A stretch of DNA of 64,000 nt from Eleusine coracana subsp. coracana (Eukaryota; Streptophyta; Magnoliopsida; Poales; Poaceae): the NCBI GenBank assembly GCA_032690845.1, contig CM064430.1:52115882-52179881 (forward strand), read 5' to 3'. A model generated the notes under the pieces. It saw only the letters and a list, made by a program, of their open reading frames with translations, was not told the DNA's origin and made no database searches. A program made the position numbers and the translations under genes. Numbering within the stretch: position 1 is the stretch's first letter; every line of letters begins with the position of its first letter. Positions 1 to 11,033 of this stretch are shown in pieces.

Positions 1-2374
1 TGAAGGTCTTGATGAAGAGGATGTCAAGACTGCTGCCTCCATCTACTAGTACCCTGTTTAGCCGGACTCGGTTAACAGTCAGCGTGAGTACTAAAGGGTA
101 TTTCTTGGGCCTAGGGACGTGGTTTGGGTGATCCGAGCGATCAAAGGTAATCGGGACCTCTGACCATCGCAAATACTGAGGTACTGCCGGTGAGACCGAG
201 TGAACCTCTCTATAAAGAATCTTCTGCTGGCGCTTGGAATCTGCTGTGGAGCGGCCACAGATATAATTAACCTCGCGCTCGGGGTCCTGGTAGTCTCCTT
301 TATCCTCATCTTGCTTATCCTTGTCCGAATCTTTCTTAGCGCCTTTGGGGACCCAGGGGCACTCCTTACAGACTTTCAGGGCATGATGGGCAAAGTTCTT
401 CAACTTGAAGCATTCCCTTGCTTTATAAGCGCCATCGTGAAGCAGACAAGGACCATCAAGCATCTTGTCGAAATCATCCTATGTGACTGGTTTCCTCCTG
501 GATGATCGCTCAGTGTTGGCTACCGTGCGGTCGTGCTTGTGTTTCGGGTCACCATCCTTGTTGTAATCGGTAGGACCCGACTGGTTCCTCGGGGTCGTCT
601 CCTTATTATGTCGGACTTGGAATAAAGCCAAATTGCCGGCGGCATATTTGTCAGCCATGGTGAACAGATCTTTAGCTGTCAGTCCGCTGGTCGCGTCTAA
701 CCTTCCAATCTTTTTGATCAAATCATCGTCATGAAGTCCTGCTTGGAAGGCGGCGATGACTTGGGCATCCGAGATGTTGGGGATGGTGTTCTTCACTCGG
801 CAGAAGCGTTGGATGTAATCTCGAAGCGGCTCCCTGTCTTGCTGCTTGATGCGGCTTAGTTCCCAGTGATTTCCTGGCCTGTCGAAGGTTGCTTGAAAGT
901 TGGCAACAAACTGCCGACAGAGACCTGCCCAGGAACTGACGGAGTTGTCAGGCAGATTGGTGAGCCAAGTTCTTGCGACTGGGGCTAGGCAAACGTGTAG
1001 GTAGTTGGCCATGACAAAACTGTCGCCGCCGAGTGCCCGTATGGCTGTCGAGTAGACGTGGAGCCAGTCACGTGGATCTGTCTTGCCGTCGTACTTCTCA
1101 ATGCCAACTGGTTTGAAACCAATCGGCCAGCTGACGGTTCGAAGCTCCCGAGTGAAGGCTCGAATGCCAGCCTCCTCATCATAATCATCTATGATCAGGG
1201 TTCGTTCTTGCTCGCGACCAGTATCTCGGCGGGGCCTATCGTCATGGCGGCCATCGTCTCGTTGATCATGGTAATACTCGTCATGATATACCGGCCCCCT
1301 GTCGTCACGCTCATAGATAACATCACCACGCCGGCGTCGTTCATCTTCATGTGCTCGGCGGGTCGCGTCATCGCGCTCTTGGTACCTACTGTCTAGTCGG
1401 ACCCGCGTGTCGCGTGGTGGTATGTCGTTGCGCAAGTCGACATTTGGATGCTGATCATGGAACTCTGTGATGGGCTTGCGTCTGGGGGCAGTAGACGGTG
1501 TTGCCTCCTAGCTGGAGAATTGTCCATCTCTTCTTTCCTCCCTAGGTATTGAACTAGCGGCCCCAGAAGCTGACCGACTCGGTGCTGGTCTTGCAGCATT
1601 CATCTCCAGTACGGCCGCAGCCCTGATGTGTTCTTTTAGTTGGTTGACCTGAGGTGTCAGCGCTGGGGAGACTTGGAGCAAGGGTTCTATGGTTTTCAGG
1701 AGGGCTGCTGCAGCCGTGATATTATGCTCTAGGGTTGTATAGATATCCTCACCATCAAGTTTTAAGGTGCAATCGCCCATGTCTAAGTTTCGGACGATGC
1801 CAGATCTGTGCTGGGCATCTGGTCTGCGGAGTGGAGGGGTGACCGCATCTGGATCACCGTTTTTGGGATCTGTCTCTTGTCCATCTACACGTGGTGTGGT
1901 GCCGTGTGCGGCTGCCATGGCAGATGTTTCTCCGTTGACTCCAGTATGCTTGGCGGGTGCCACCATGAACACCTCGTGGAAGTCCGAGGAGCAGCTTTCT
2001 GAATCACTCGGCTCTTCAATCAAGTCCAGGAGTGTCTCGCTTCCAAGACCGATTGTTGCAATAAACCTCGATTCATCGAAAAGTTCGAGATCTGCGTCCA
2101 GCTGACGAGCCGGGAGATCGATCGCAGTGAAGTCCGAATCAACCAAGGTTGTCGATCGGGGCATTATGGGCAACGTTGAGTTGTCACCCGAGAGGGTTTC
2201 CGCCTAGAAAGTTGCCGCCGAGTTATTGAACCCAAGCGGGAGTCGGCTGACTAGATTTCATTGATCGGCCGCACGTTCCTCCTCAACAAGGTCCCCATGC
2301 AGATCGGCGACAAGGCTGACGGTTCCGAAGCAGATCTTGTCTCCCGGGCGAAACTTGATGTCGACGAAAGCCAT
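1..2374 (-). pseudogene. gag-protease of Tat-type element, interrupted by stops
   Basis: This is the structural polyprotein of the element. One minus-strand frame can be followed from the ATG at 2374 to base 1 with no frameshift. It is broken only by in-frame stops near 2260, near 2203, at 1508 and at 479. The retrotransposon gag domain lies at about 580-1170 (motif KTDPRDWLHVYSTAIRALGG and the downstream QFVANFQATF). It is preceded by an Arg/Asp-rich charged segment at about 1190-1420. A Cys/His cluster at about 375-440 may replace the CCHC knuckle. Protease begins near base 60 with VLVDGGSSLDIL, whose Asp is the presumed catalytic residue. Four stops and no indels suggest decay mainly by point mutation. 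Confidence 0.8.
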
Positions 2375-2402
2375 CAATTTCGACGATGCTATGCTCAATG
2401 CA

Positions 2403-2422
2403 GCCCCTTCCTGACGTGCCAA
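2403..2422 (-). other. Primer binding site of the Tat-type element
   Basis: Directly inside the LTR on the minus strand is TTGGCACGTCAGGAAGGGG, one base from the terminal CA. It resembles the TTGGCGCGCCAGGTAGGGG-type primer site common in grass Gypsy elements, with a few substitutions. Its position fixes the inner LTR border. Confidence 0.65.
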
Positions 2423-2423
2423 C

Positions 2424-2840
2424 TGTCGAGAGATATTCTCGATAGTAGATTCAGGTATGCGTATGAGTAGTTAAGATTGATGGACATAGGACGCGGAGTT
2501 TATACAGGTTCGGGCCTCCCGGAGGATAACAACCCTACGTCCTGTTTGGTGTTGTTGTATTGCTAAGGTTCGCACTGGAATTAGGGTTCCAATACGAGTC
2601 TACCTATCGACGAAGGCCCCCTGTCCTCCTTATATATTCGAGGGGCAGGGGTTTACAAGGTAACATCCGAGTCGGTTACAATAGATTCTATCTAACTAAC
2701 ATATCTGTAAACCTAACTTGCGGCTTACTCAAACAAATATCTACATAACTATCTCTAAGTTGAATATATTTAAAACTAAACCCCTGGCCACTCGGTCATA
2801 TAGCCAAGTGGTTAGGTATCCCGGGTACATATATCCCACA
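2424..2840 (-). repeat. 5' LTR of Tat-type element (417 bp)
   Basis: On the minus strand it begins TGTGGGATATATG at 2840 and ends in CGACA at 2424, that is TG...CA termini. A TATA-like stretch (TATATAAGG on the minus strand) lies near 2630, followed by a leader to the primer site. The partner LTR is beyond the left edge. Confidence 0.75.
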
Positions 2841-2915
2841 AAAAGAGTTGGCATTGTAGCAACTCCTGATCAACCGAGATCAAGTTTTTCCTTAGCTCGG
2901 GACGAGCAAAGGTTT

Positions 2916-2927
2916 AGCTTGGGGGAG
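2916..2927 (+). other. Polypurine tract
   Basis: AGCTTGGGGGAG lies two bases before the LTR start at 2930. An identical tract precedes the second LTR at 9577. It is the expected plus-strand DNA priming site. Confidence 0.7.
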
Positions 2928-3264
2928 TTTGTTGACGGCCACTAAGTGCTCATTTTAGCCATCACATATCTCGGTAAATAACGGAGAACTAACATGATCA
3001 CCTCATATAATGTTTCAAAATAATGTAGTTCCACATGTCCTTGGAGTTTACCTAGTGCAGGAGGAATCATCAATAATATGAGGTGCAGCAAGGGGTAAAA
3101 GTGGCAAAGAATAATCAAAGAATAATTCCCCACCTTGCCACATGGAGAAACAAGCCCACAAGACAAATACCTGATGAATTCTCCACGGAAGAACCCCACC
3201 AACATGCTCTGGAGAACCACACTCACCAACCGACCAAGGCCCAGGCCCAGCGGCACCACCCCTT

Positions 3265-3412
3265 GGTCGGCCGACCTCCCTAGTCGGTCGACCCTGTGGT
3301 TGGCCCACTGGTCCACCACTTGAGTCGGTGGCCTCCACTGACCTTCCTCTACCGCATTGAAGGACTTACCATATTTCTACGCACCTGGAACCGCCTCAGG
3401 GCCCTATAAAAG
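3265..3412 (+). promoter_or_regulatory. LTR promoter: palindrome plus TATA box
   Basis: The palindrome GGTCGGCCGACC (3265-3276) is followed 129 bp later by TATAAAAG (3405-3412) and a pyrimidine-rich initiator-like stretch. The same pair occurs in copy 2 (9901-9912 and 10025-10032). TATA position and LTR context support a Pol II promoter. A role for the palindrome is inference. Confidence 0.6.
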
Positions 3413-3830
3413 GAGGGGTACACCCCCCTCTCTAAAACACACACCACACACCAATATACACATACTCCTCTTGTATGAGTAGTCCAAGGTAGTGGGAAAT
3501 AGGCTACAATAGCTCTCTTAGAGTTCCCAAGTCCCATTGGAGAGTTGGAGCTAGCTACTCCTCCCCTTCTTTGTAAGACTTTACTCCTTTTCAATAGAAT
3601 TATCTTCCTCTTATGAATACCTTTATCATATTCATGAAGTCTTGTTCACACAAGTATCCTTGTTCTTGCTTAGTAGTATACATGCTAGGGTTAATCGTAT
3701 TGCATCTTGGTGCAAGGTTCATGTCCCATTTGGGTGCTCTAGTTGAATATTCTAGACCGACTAGAGTTCTATTCAATGACATAGACATGGTGTCTAGGTT
3801 TGCGAGTAGCGTCGAATGTTGTGTGTCCGA

Positions 3831-3940
3831 CGGATGAGAGGGGGCCGCGCGGGTAGTGACAGCCCCGTCCGGTATTAGCATCCCTCCACGTTTGGCCACA
3901 TTCATAGGGCTCTTGGCGGGAATCACCTGTGTAACAGGTG
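3831..3940 (+). other. Two conserved LTR stem-loops
   Basis: Stem-loop 1: CGGAT (3831-3835) and GGGGC (3841-3845) pair with GTCCG (3867-3871) and GCCCC (3862-3866) around a GAGAG bulge. Stem-loop 2: CACCTG (3924-3929) pairs with CAGGTG (3935-3940) over loop TGTAA. Both recur in copy 2 (10451-10493, 10545-10561) and in the more diverged Athila 2 LTRs (49855-49895, 56894-56934, 56987-57000), where changed bases mostly keep pairing. They lie downstream of TATA, so they are probably transcribed. Confidence 0.5.
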
Positions 3941-4291
3941 TAAGCCCGTGCTCCCTTTGTACCTTGTTAGCGTGATCTGTAGCCTTAGTACGTGCATATT
4001 ATGTGCATAAACATAGGATAGGCCAACATGAGTAGGATGTATAATAGGAACTAGAGTTGTTCTTAGTCTTTTCTTTACTAGTCTTGCTACTAGTACAAGT
4101 GTGAGATAAAGCATTATGTGTGTGTGTCAACTACCCAAATATCTTTATCTATCCTTACCCCTGTGATTTACTACTGTCTATTCACTCATGATCCATATAA
4201 CCTATGAACATATTTAGTAACCTACACTTGGTACTTGCCTTCCCTTGGGAAAATATAAATGACAACCTTCAGGAATACTCTAAGGTGAAAT

Positions 4292-4330
4292 GCTACAATG
4301 GTATACTCCGTGCGCTTGCAGATTATTCTG
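4292..4330 (+). other. Conserved U5 motif/hairpin near LTR end
   Basis: GCTACA is followed by CTCCG-TGCGCTTG-CAGAT. In the Athila 2 LTR the equivalent is TATCCG-TGCGCTTG-CGGATA (50180-50199), a perfect 6-bp stem. In the solo LTR it is ACCG-TCCTCTTG-CGGT (21249-21264). The CTTG loop side and the pairing are kept while stem bases change. It sits about 40-120 bp before the LTR end in each family. Confidence 0.5.
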
Positions 4331-4418
4331 TAATATTGTGGAGATACCTATATCACGTTGGTTGGTATTACTGTTAAGGGAACCTAGTGATGACGTTCAG
4401 GAATGCCACAAGCATTTC

Positions 4419-4436
4419 TAGTGCCATTGCAAGGGA
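4419..4436 (+). other. Degenerate primer binding site
   Basis: TAGTGCCATTGCAAGGGA follows AGCATTTC, exactly where the Athila 2 element has TGGCACCGTTGCCGGGGA. The latter complements the 3' end of plant tRNA-Asp. About five differences suggest a decayed or altered site. Confidence 0.5.
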
Positions 4437-4449
4437 TAACTTACAATGA

Positions 4450-5705
4450 TGCTAAGCAACACCAACAGCCGATCGGTGCAAGGGTGTTTTGGCCCAAAGA
4501 AGTGACCGAGGCCCATTCCACATGTTTATGGAAGTTTATCTGCGCAAGACACTTGAAGATATTTGCCTAGAAGATTTATGGAACTTCAAGATCTCGACAT
4601 GCAGTACAAGACTTTATCTCGAAGGAAAAGGCCCACATGGCAGCTGTGGAAGACAGAGGAACCGACTCGAAGAAGAAACCAGAGAAGACACGGCTTGCAT
4701 CGATCGGCGCAATCCTGCGTCGGTCGGCGCAACTGCCTTATTTGCTAGAAACCGAGTCCTTTACGAGTAGAACCCCTATAAATACTTGTAAACCCTTGGC
4801 CACGACAGAGGAGACAGACAACAGAGGGACAACAAATCCGTGAGTTAGAGCCACCGGGGCTTACCCCGTTAGAGTAGATCTCTAGTTGAGTTTCAAGAAC
4901 CATTGGCGTTAAGAGTTGATCCGTCAAGGTAGGCCATCTCGACGGGGATGAATCTTACTCTATGTATCTCAAGGATGATTGAATATGTTCATGATGGTTT
5001 TGGTGATTTGTCTATCTTGATTCTATAATCATGCATGTGCTTATTCCAATTGCTTAGTTCTAGTCTAAGTAAGTAGATATTATCTTGATCGTGATGATTA
5101 GGATAGTATTCGGACATTGTATTGATTATGGTTGCTTAATAATGCTAGCAGTGTGGTTTAGCGATGATAACACTAAGCCTGCGCAACATACTATTGGATA
5201 GTTGAGTAGGGTAAGATACTCGCGCGATTAAGGGTTTCCTCTCGGCAGCGCTAAATTGGGAGCCGCATGGAAAGCAAGGTGGTCTTATTCATTATAGGTT
5301 TTCATTGATCCATGTAATTACCCATTATGATGCTATTAAATTAGACTTTTTGGTTACGATCTCACTAGTAGATATCTGGCTACTCACATAACAACATAGG
5401 CCTACAAGGTATCTGGCGCACTTTGGCATAGATTTACTAGTGTGTCGATCGGCTCAACGCCTGCGCCGATCGGCGCAATGACAGATTTACTATCTCGCGC
5501 ACCTTTGTGCTGGCCAGTCTCCCCTCATGCAACCTGAATTCGACGGTAGCTTTGACTAGATCTTTTACTATTAACTTTGTTTAATTATCCCTAAGGTCCT
5601 AGTAGATTCAATAAACCTTGGAATACTCAATTCAAAGGAAAAAAGTGCTACAATTATACACCGTCCTCTTGCGGTATATAAGTGGGTGCGTAGTTACGAC
5701 AAACA
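4450..5705 (+). repeat. Embedded LTR-like segment (family B)
   Basis: The last 95 bp closely match the 3' end of the solo LTR at 20190-21294, including CACCGTCCTCTTGCGGTATA and an ACA terminus at 5705. It also has its own TATAAATA (4777-4784) downstream of CGATCGGCGC motifs, and a second motif pair at 5455-5480. The left border is not visible. The segment is present in both tandem blocks (second copy about 11073-12328), so it was part of the element before duplication. It may be an old LTR insertion or a captured LTR. Confidence 0.5.
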
Positions 5706-6659
5706 CCCAGTCATCGTCTTCTCCCCGTCGCTCTTCCCCCATGATGAGTCACGCACCGATTTCGCGTGCAGGCAAGACCCTCTTCACCCGGTGCATCGAC
5801 CTCACTCGTCTCGCGCTCCTGCTGATCTGCCGCCGAGACACTACCGCCGACCGTCGTCTTCCCGCCTTGTCATCGCCATGCTAGCCTGGTAAGCTGTTTT
5901 CCCTGCTCTTGTGCGCCACGTGCTCGCTCTCACTCACCACCCGCCCTCGTGGCAATGCAGCTGTCACCATATTTGCATTTGCATTTGCATTTGCATATTT
6001 AAAATTCCAAATGCATATTTAATTTCTCAATTTTTTGCTCTTCACCATATTTGCATTTGCATGCATCATGTTTAAAATTCTCAAATTAGTTTGCATGAAG
6101 GGATTAATTTCTTGACCCTCTTTGCATTTTTCCAAAAAAATTCATGTTCTTTTTGGCATCCATTTCTGAGATTTTATTTTTTTGAGCATGAGTTTTATTA
6201 AAAACATCAAAAATATTTGTTGAATCATTTCTGGAGCCAGTAGGCCGAGGCCTGGCCCTGGTGGGACCCACCAGGAGTCGGCCGACCTGGACTAGCCGTT
6301 GGCTAGGTCCCACTTTGGCCAACGGCTAGTTGGTGCTCCCTTGTTACCTTTTTGGCCGTTACCACTTCTAGTATAAAACCTGGTGGCCGGGAGAGGAGTG
6401 TTTCACTTACTTGCTCATTCTTTCACTCTCCCACTTTGCTCCAAAGCTCTTGCTCACTTTGCTCTCAAATTACTCTCAAATTCCTGCCCCAAGAACACCC
6501 AAAAATAGTCTTGTTTCTATTTTGTTTTGATTTTCTTATTTGCTTTTACAAGTTGCTCTCATCTTCGTGGCCGTATTCGACTCGGTGATTTGATTTGCAC
6601 TAACCAATAACCCGTTCCCGAGTCCGTTCCCGTGTTTTGGTTTTCACGTGTTTGCAGCC
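5706..6659 (+). promoter_or_regulatory. Untranslated leader with internal promoter
   Basis: This stretch holds a GC-rich part (5710-5960), a TTTGCA simple repeat (about 5973-5998), then TCGGCCGA (6278-6285) and TATAAAA (6372-6378). A CT-rich leader leads to the ORF start at 6660. The TATA box about 290 bp before the ATG suggests that the ORF is transcribed from its own promoter, not only from the LTR. Confidence 0.5.
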
Positions 6660-8162
6660 ATGAAGAAAGCGGGAGCACTATTCCAAAAAGCTAAGAAGGC
6701 CATGGGCTCAAGCTCAAGACGCTCTCATAACTCCTCGAGCTCCATCCCATCCGTCGATCCCCCCTCAAGTCGGAGCCAAGCTCAACCAATGGAGGAAAGT
6801 GATGACGATCTTCCTCCACCAACCCTCATCTCCAACTCACAACTTGACTTGCGAGAAGCTCGAGAAGTGCAAGCGTACAATCTCCTATGACATTGAGCTT
6901 TCAACCACACACGGGCTTTCGACGCGGACCTTCTAGCCCGCATAGGTATGGATGTTGAATTTGATGAAATATGGCATGCCGGAGGATGGGAGGCTTTTTC
7001 TCCCGTCGATGGAAATGGTTCACGTTTGCTTACAATTCAATTCCTTTGCACTTTGCACACGGACGGGGAAGGTATAACTTTCCGTTTATTCGGGAATGAA
7101 TACACCCTGTCATGGAAAGAACTTAGTATGCTTCTAGGCTTTTCACCTACTTGTAGGATTGATTTGGCTAGAGCTACAACTTCTTTTGATAAGCAAGTAT
7201 TTTGGAGTAGAATCACTAGCAAACCATTTTGCACGCAGCCAAGAGTTAGTGACATCCACCATCCTACTTTGCACTTTATGCATACATGGCTTTCTATGAC
7301 TTTGTTTCCTAGAGGCGATGTTAGAATTGTTCGTGAAGATGAAATACGCCTCCTTTATGCCATAGTGCATAGGATCAAAGTCTCTCCTGTGCAGTACATG
7401 ATGAAACAATGGTTAGAAAGCATTAGGCTTAAGGGACCTATTGAGTGCACTTCTCTAGTTACACGTATTGCTTCTAAAATTGGTGCACTCAACAATGCTT
7501 TGATCACTCCTGAGCCTCGCCAAATTCTAGATGAATATTTTCTTGCGCAAGGCCATATCTTGAAGCATGCTCCCGATGGGTCTCTTGTGTTTTTCTATCT
7601 CGGGTATACAAATGAGATCCCGTTACCTAATCCGGGTCTCCGTTTGTATACCTGTAATGAGCTAACCATTCACCAAGAACCGGTGGGAACTTTGCACAGG
7701 GATGCAGGAAGGCTTACACGAAGCCGCACCGCACGAGCTGCCGAGGCCTCTACCTCGCAGCCGGTATAGGATGTAGAAGAAGGCGAGTTGGATTCACGAT
7801 CCGACCCGTGGCTCATGCAGCCACCACGACAGTCATTTGGAGGACACTGGGATGCAGACCCGTCCTCAAGCTTCAACACCGGTGGACCACCACCATTCGA
7901 TGGCGGGCGCCACTCTTTCGCGGGTTATAGTCATTACGACTTAACTAAAGAAATTAGTGCGCTCTCTAATCGAGTGGAGGACCTCGCGCTATCTACACAA
8001 GAGATGAATGACTCAGTCAACCAACACATGTCATCTACAACCCAATGGCAAAACTTCAACGACAATCAATTTCGACAAATCAACTATTCGCTGCAGCAAC
8101 AACAAGCCGACATGCACGCCTTCTTCCAGTACCAAGGGTTTCGGCCTCCACACCATCAATAG
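6660..8162 (+). pseudogene. Athila ORF1-like protein with in-frame stops
   Basis: One frame runs from ATG 6660 to TAG 8160 (about 500 codons), broken only by stops at 6888, 6894 and 7767. The N-terminus is basic and Ser-rich (KKAGALFQKAKKAMG). The central 270 residues (6948-7767) contain IWHAGGWEAFSP, LHTDGEGITFRLFGNEYTLS and MKQWLESIRLKGP, a pattern I associate with the ATHILA ORF-1 / plant retrotransposon ORF family of unknown function. The C-terminus is Gln-rich with a short coiled-coil-like stretch (EISALSNRVEDLALSTQEMN). It lies between an internal promoter and a 1.4-kb 3' region and has no RT or integrase partner. Function is unknown, and an env-like or gag-accessory role is only a guess. 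Confidence 0.65.
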
Positions 8163-9576
8163 GCCGAAAAGCTAGCTTGGGGGAGGACCCCCATTTGAGG
8201 TAACTTGTATCTTTTCCTTTCTTTTTCACTTCATTTTACTCATTCAAAAATCTGAAAACAAAAATTTGCAAAACTAAAAATAACAAAAATATTTGCTTGC
8301 TCACATATATGTGGTAGGATTGTTTAGTTCTCCAATGTTGAGATGATGAATAGTTGCTCTGCTTAAATTCTTCTTTTATGCCTAGTATACAACTTAGTAC
8401 TCTTCCATGTTTTGGACTTGTTGGCTTGATCATCACCATTTAAAAAAAATTGTGGGTTGCAAGTATGATCTTAGTCTAGGTTGTTGATGGGTATGGGGGA
8501 TTAGAGCTGCTATGATTTTGTCCTAAGTGAAACTTGAATTTCGGAGATTTGTACAAAAACCTTTGAGTTCCTCAATGATCAAAAAAAATTCCTACCACGA
8601 CCATATGTGTAGATTACATTGCAAAAAAAAACTTCCACATATGCTACTTGTAGTTGTATTGAGCTTTGTCAAAATTGTTGTGACCTTTGTGAGATGCTTT
8701 TCATACTTTCATGATCAATATTCATGAGCACTCCACCAAAAATTCTGCTACACTCATAGCAGCTCAAAAACAGCCTTTCCACTTCACACGCTCAACTTCT
8801 ACACTGGAAGTAGCATTCTTGCCATCCATCCACAAAAAGAAATATTCCTCTTTCTCAAAAGTCTCTCCCAAAAATATTTGGTGTGTAGAACATGGCTATA
8901 GGAACCCAAATAAAAAGTGCCCCAAACATTCCTTTGAGCACTTCCACAAAAAACCGCCAAGTCTCGGCGAAGAAAAATACATAGCCATGGCACCACATCC
9001 AAAAAAAAAAAGAGAGACATCCCCCAAAAATAGGAGTATACACTAATAACCATCCACTTGTTCACTCTTCCACACACTTGCACATCTTGATCAGATTGTA
9101 TGATTTGTTTTCTCCTAGGGTCTGGTCTTTTGACTTAGCAATATATGCACTGCTTGTATGCCTCTCATATTTCCCTACCTTGAGCTCCACAAAAAGCCAT
9201 TTATAGAAGTAGGAAAAGAGGCAATCCCATGCCTTAGGTAAGGAATAAACACTTTGAGCGATCAAGAGTATCATTTGAGGAACTTCAATTTTATTTTACA
9301 AAACTCTTTGAAAACCTCCGGGATAACATAGTGGATCAAGGGATGAATGATTAGTGTTCTATGAACCTTACCTTCAATCAATCGGATAAAAGAAAATGCA
9401 TAAGCCCCATGGACTTAGAGTGGTTGAAACAACTTGCCAACTTTTTCAAGGTAAAGAAGAGTATTTTGTTGTGTACAAAGGTATAAGAAAAGAGTTGGCA
9501 TTATAGCAACTCCTGATTAACCGAGATCAAGTTTTTCCTTAGCTCGGGACGAGCAAAGGTTTAGCTTGGGGGAGTT
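8163..9576 (+). other. Non-coding 3' internal region of Athila-like element
   Basis: AT-rich sequence with no credible ORF. A first polypurine-like tract, AGCTTGGGGGAGG, occurs right after the ORF (8174-8186), and the true PPT lies at 9563-9574 before the second LTR. Athila 2 has a comparable long A-rich untranslated region at the same place. Two PPTs may mean two plus-strand priming sites. Confidence 0.5.
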
Positions 9577-11033
9577 TGTTGACGGCCACTAAGTGCTCAT
9601 TTTAGCCATCACATATCTCGGTAAATAATGGAGAACTAACATGATCACCTCATATAATGTTTCAAAATAATGTAGTTCCACATGTCCTTGGAGTTTACCT
9701 AGTGCAGGAGGAATCATCAATAATATGAGGTGTAGCAAGGGGTAAAAGTGGCAAAGAATAATTCCCCACCTTGCCACATGGAGAAAGAAGCCCACAAGAC
9801 AAATACCTGACGAATTCTCCATGGAAGAACCCCACCAACAGGCTCTGGAGGACCACACTCACCAACCGACCAAGGCCCAGGTCCAGTGGTGCCACCCCCT
9901 GGTCGGCCGACCCTGTGGTTGGCCCACTGGTCCACCACTTGAGTCGCTGGCCTCCATCGACCTTCCCCCACCGCATTGAAGGACTTACCATATTTCTACG
10001 CGCCTGGAACCGCCTCAGGACCCCTATAAAAGGAGGGGTACACCCCCCTCTCTAAAATACACACCACACACCAATATACACATACTCCTCTTGTATTAGT
10101 AGTCCAAGGTAGTGGGAAATAGGCTAGAATAGCTCTCTTAGAGTTCCCAAGTCCCATTGGAGAGTTGGAGCTAGCTACTCCTCCCCTTCTTTGTAAGACT
10201 TTACTCCTTTTCAATAGAATTATCTTCCTCTTATGAATACCTTTATCATATTCATGAAGTCTTGTTCATACAAGTATCCTTGTTCTTGCTTAGTAGTATA
10301 CATGCTAGGGTTTATCGTATTGCCTCTTGGTGCAAGGTTCACGTTCCATGTTGGTGCTCTAGTTGAATATTCTAGACCAGCTAGAGTTCTATTCAACGAC
10401 ATAGACATGGTGTCTAGGTTTGCGACTAGCGTCGAATGCTGTGTGTCCGACGGACGAGGGGGGGGGGGCGCATGGGTAGTGACAGCCCCGTCCGGCATTT
10501 GCATCCCTCCACATTTGGCCACATTCATAGGGCTCTTGGCGGGAGTCACCTGTGTAACAGGTGTAAGCTCGTGCTCCCTTCGTACCTTGTTAGCGTGATC
10601 TGTAGCCTTAGTACGTGTATATTATGTGCATAAACATAGGATAGGCCAACATGAGTAGGAAGTATAATAGGAACTAGAGTTGTTCTTAGTCTTTTCTTTA
10701 CTAGCCTTGCTACTAGTACAAGTATGAGATAAAGCATTATGTGTGTGTGTCAACTACCCAAATATCTTTATCTATCCTTACCCCTGTGATTTACTATTGT
10801 CTATTCACTCATGATCCATATAACCTATGAACATATTTAGTAACCTACACTTGGTACTTGCCTTCCCTTGGGAAAATATAAATGACAACCTTCAGGAATA
10901 CTCTAAGGTGAAATGCTACAATGGTATACTCCGTGCGCTTGCAGATTATTCTGTAATATTGTGGAGATACCTATATCATGTTGGTTGTTATTACTGTTAA
11001 GGGAACCTAGTGATGACGTTCAGGAATGCCACA
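9577..11033 (+). repeat. Athila-like LTR, copy 2
   Basis: It is nearly identical to the LTR at 2930-4410, with TGTTGACGGCC at the start, GCCACA at the end, TATAAAAG at 10025-10032 and the same hairpins. A G run near 10456-10467 replaces part of hairpin 1's bulge. It follows its own polypurine tract. Confidence 0.75.

Larger units (their letters stand above)
1..2840 (-). mobile_element. Tat-type Ty3/Gypsy LTR retrotransposon, 5' part
   Basis: Read on the minus strand the order is LTR (2840 to 2424), primer site, gag, then the start of protease, which runs off the left edge of the window. RT, RNase H, integrase and the 3' LTR must lie outside. The protease motif LVDGGSSLDILF is of the form seen in Tat-lineage Gypsy elements. 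The right end (2840/2841) abuts a sequence that continues unbroken in a second copy at 9488, so this element inserted just inside the 3' end of the neighbouring Athila-like element. The target duplication would then be AAAAG (2841-2845), but the partner is off-window. Confidence 0.8.
2930..4410 (+). repeat. Athila-like LTR, copy 1
   Basis: It starts TGTTGACGGCC after the polypurine tract and ends in GCCACA before a primer-site-like segment. It holds a promoter (TATAAAAG at 3405-3412) and the hairpins described separately. It differs from copy 2 by scattered substitutions and small indels, including about 16 bp near 3277 and a 10-bp duplication near 3115. The 3' boundary is inferred by alignment with the Athila 2 LTR, where the same AGCATTTCT follows the LTR end. 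Confidence 0.75.

Noticed and set aside
1058..2105. Plus-strand open frames over 1058-1396 and 1767-2105
   Set aside because: They are antisense shadows of the Tat gag frame, whose codon pattern and gag motifs are clear on the minus strand.
5970..6060. TTTGCA tandem array considered as CRISPR-like or telomere-like repeat
   Set aside because: It is a short simple repeat without spacers, also present in the duplicated block at 12597-12690, and is not the plant telomere unit.
8799..9083. Minus-strand hydrophobic open frame at 8799-9083
   Set aside because: It lies in the AT-rich untranslated region of the Athila-like element; the hydrophobicity comes from A/T-rich codons, and there is no start context or homology.
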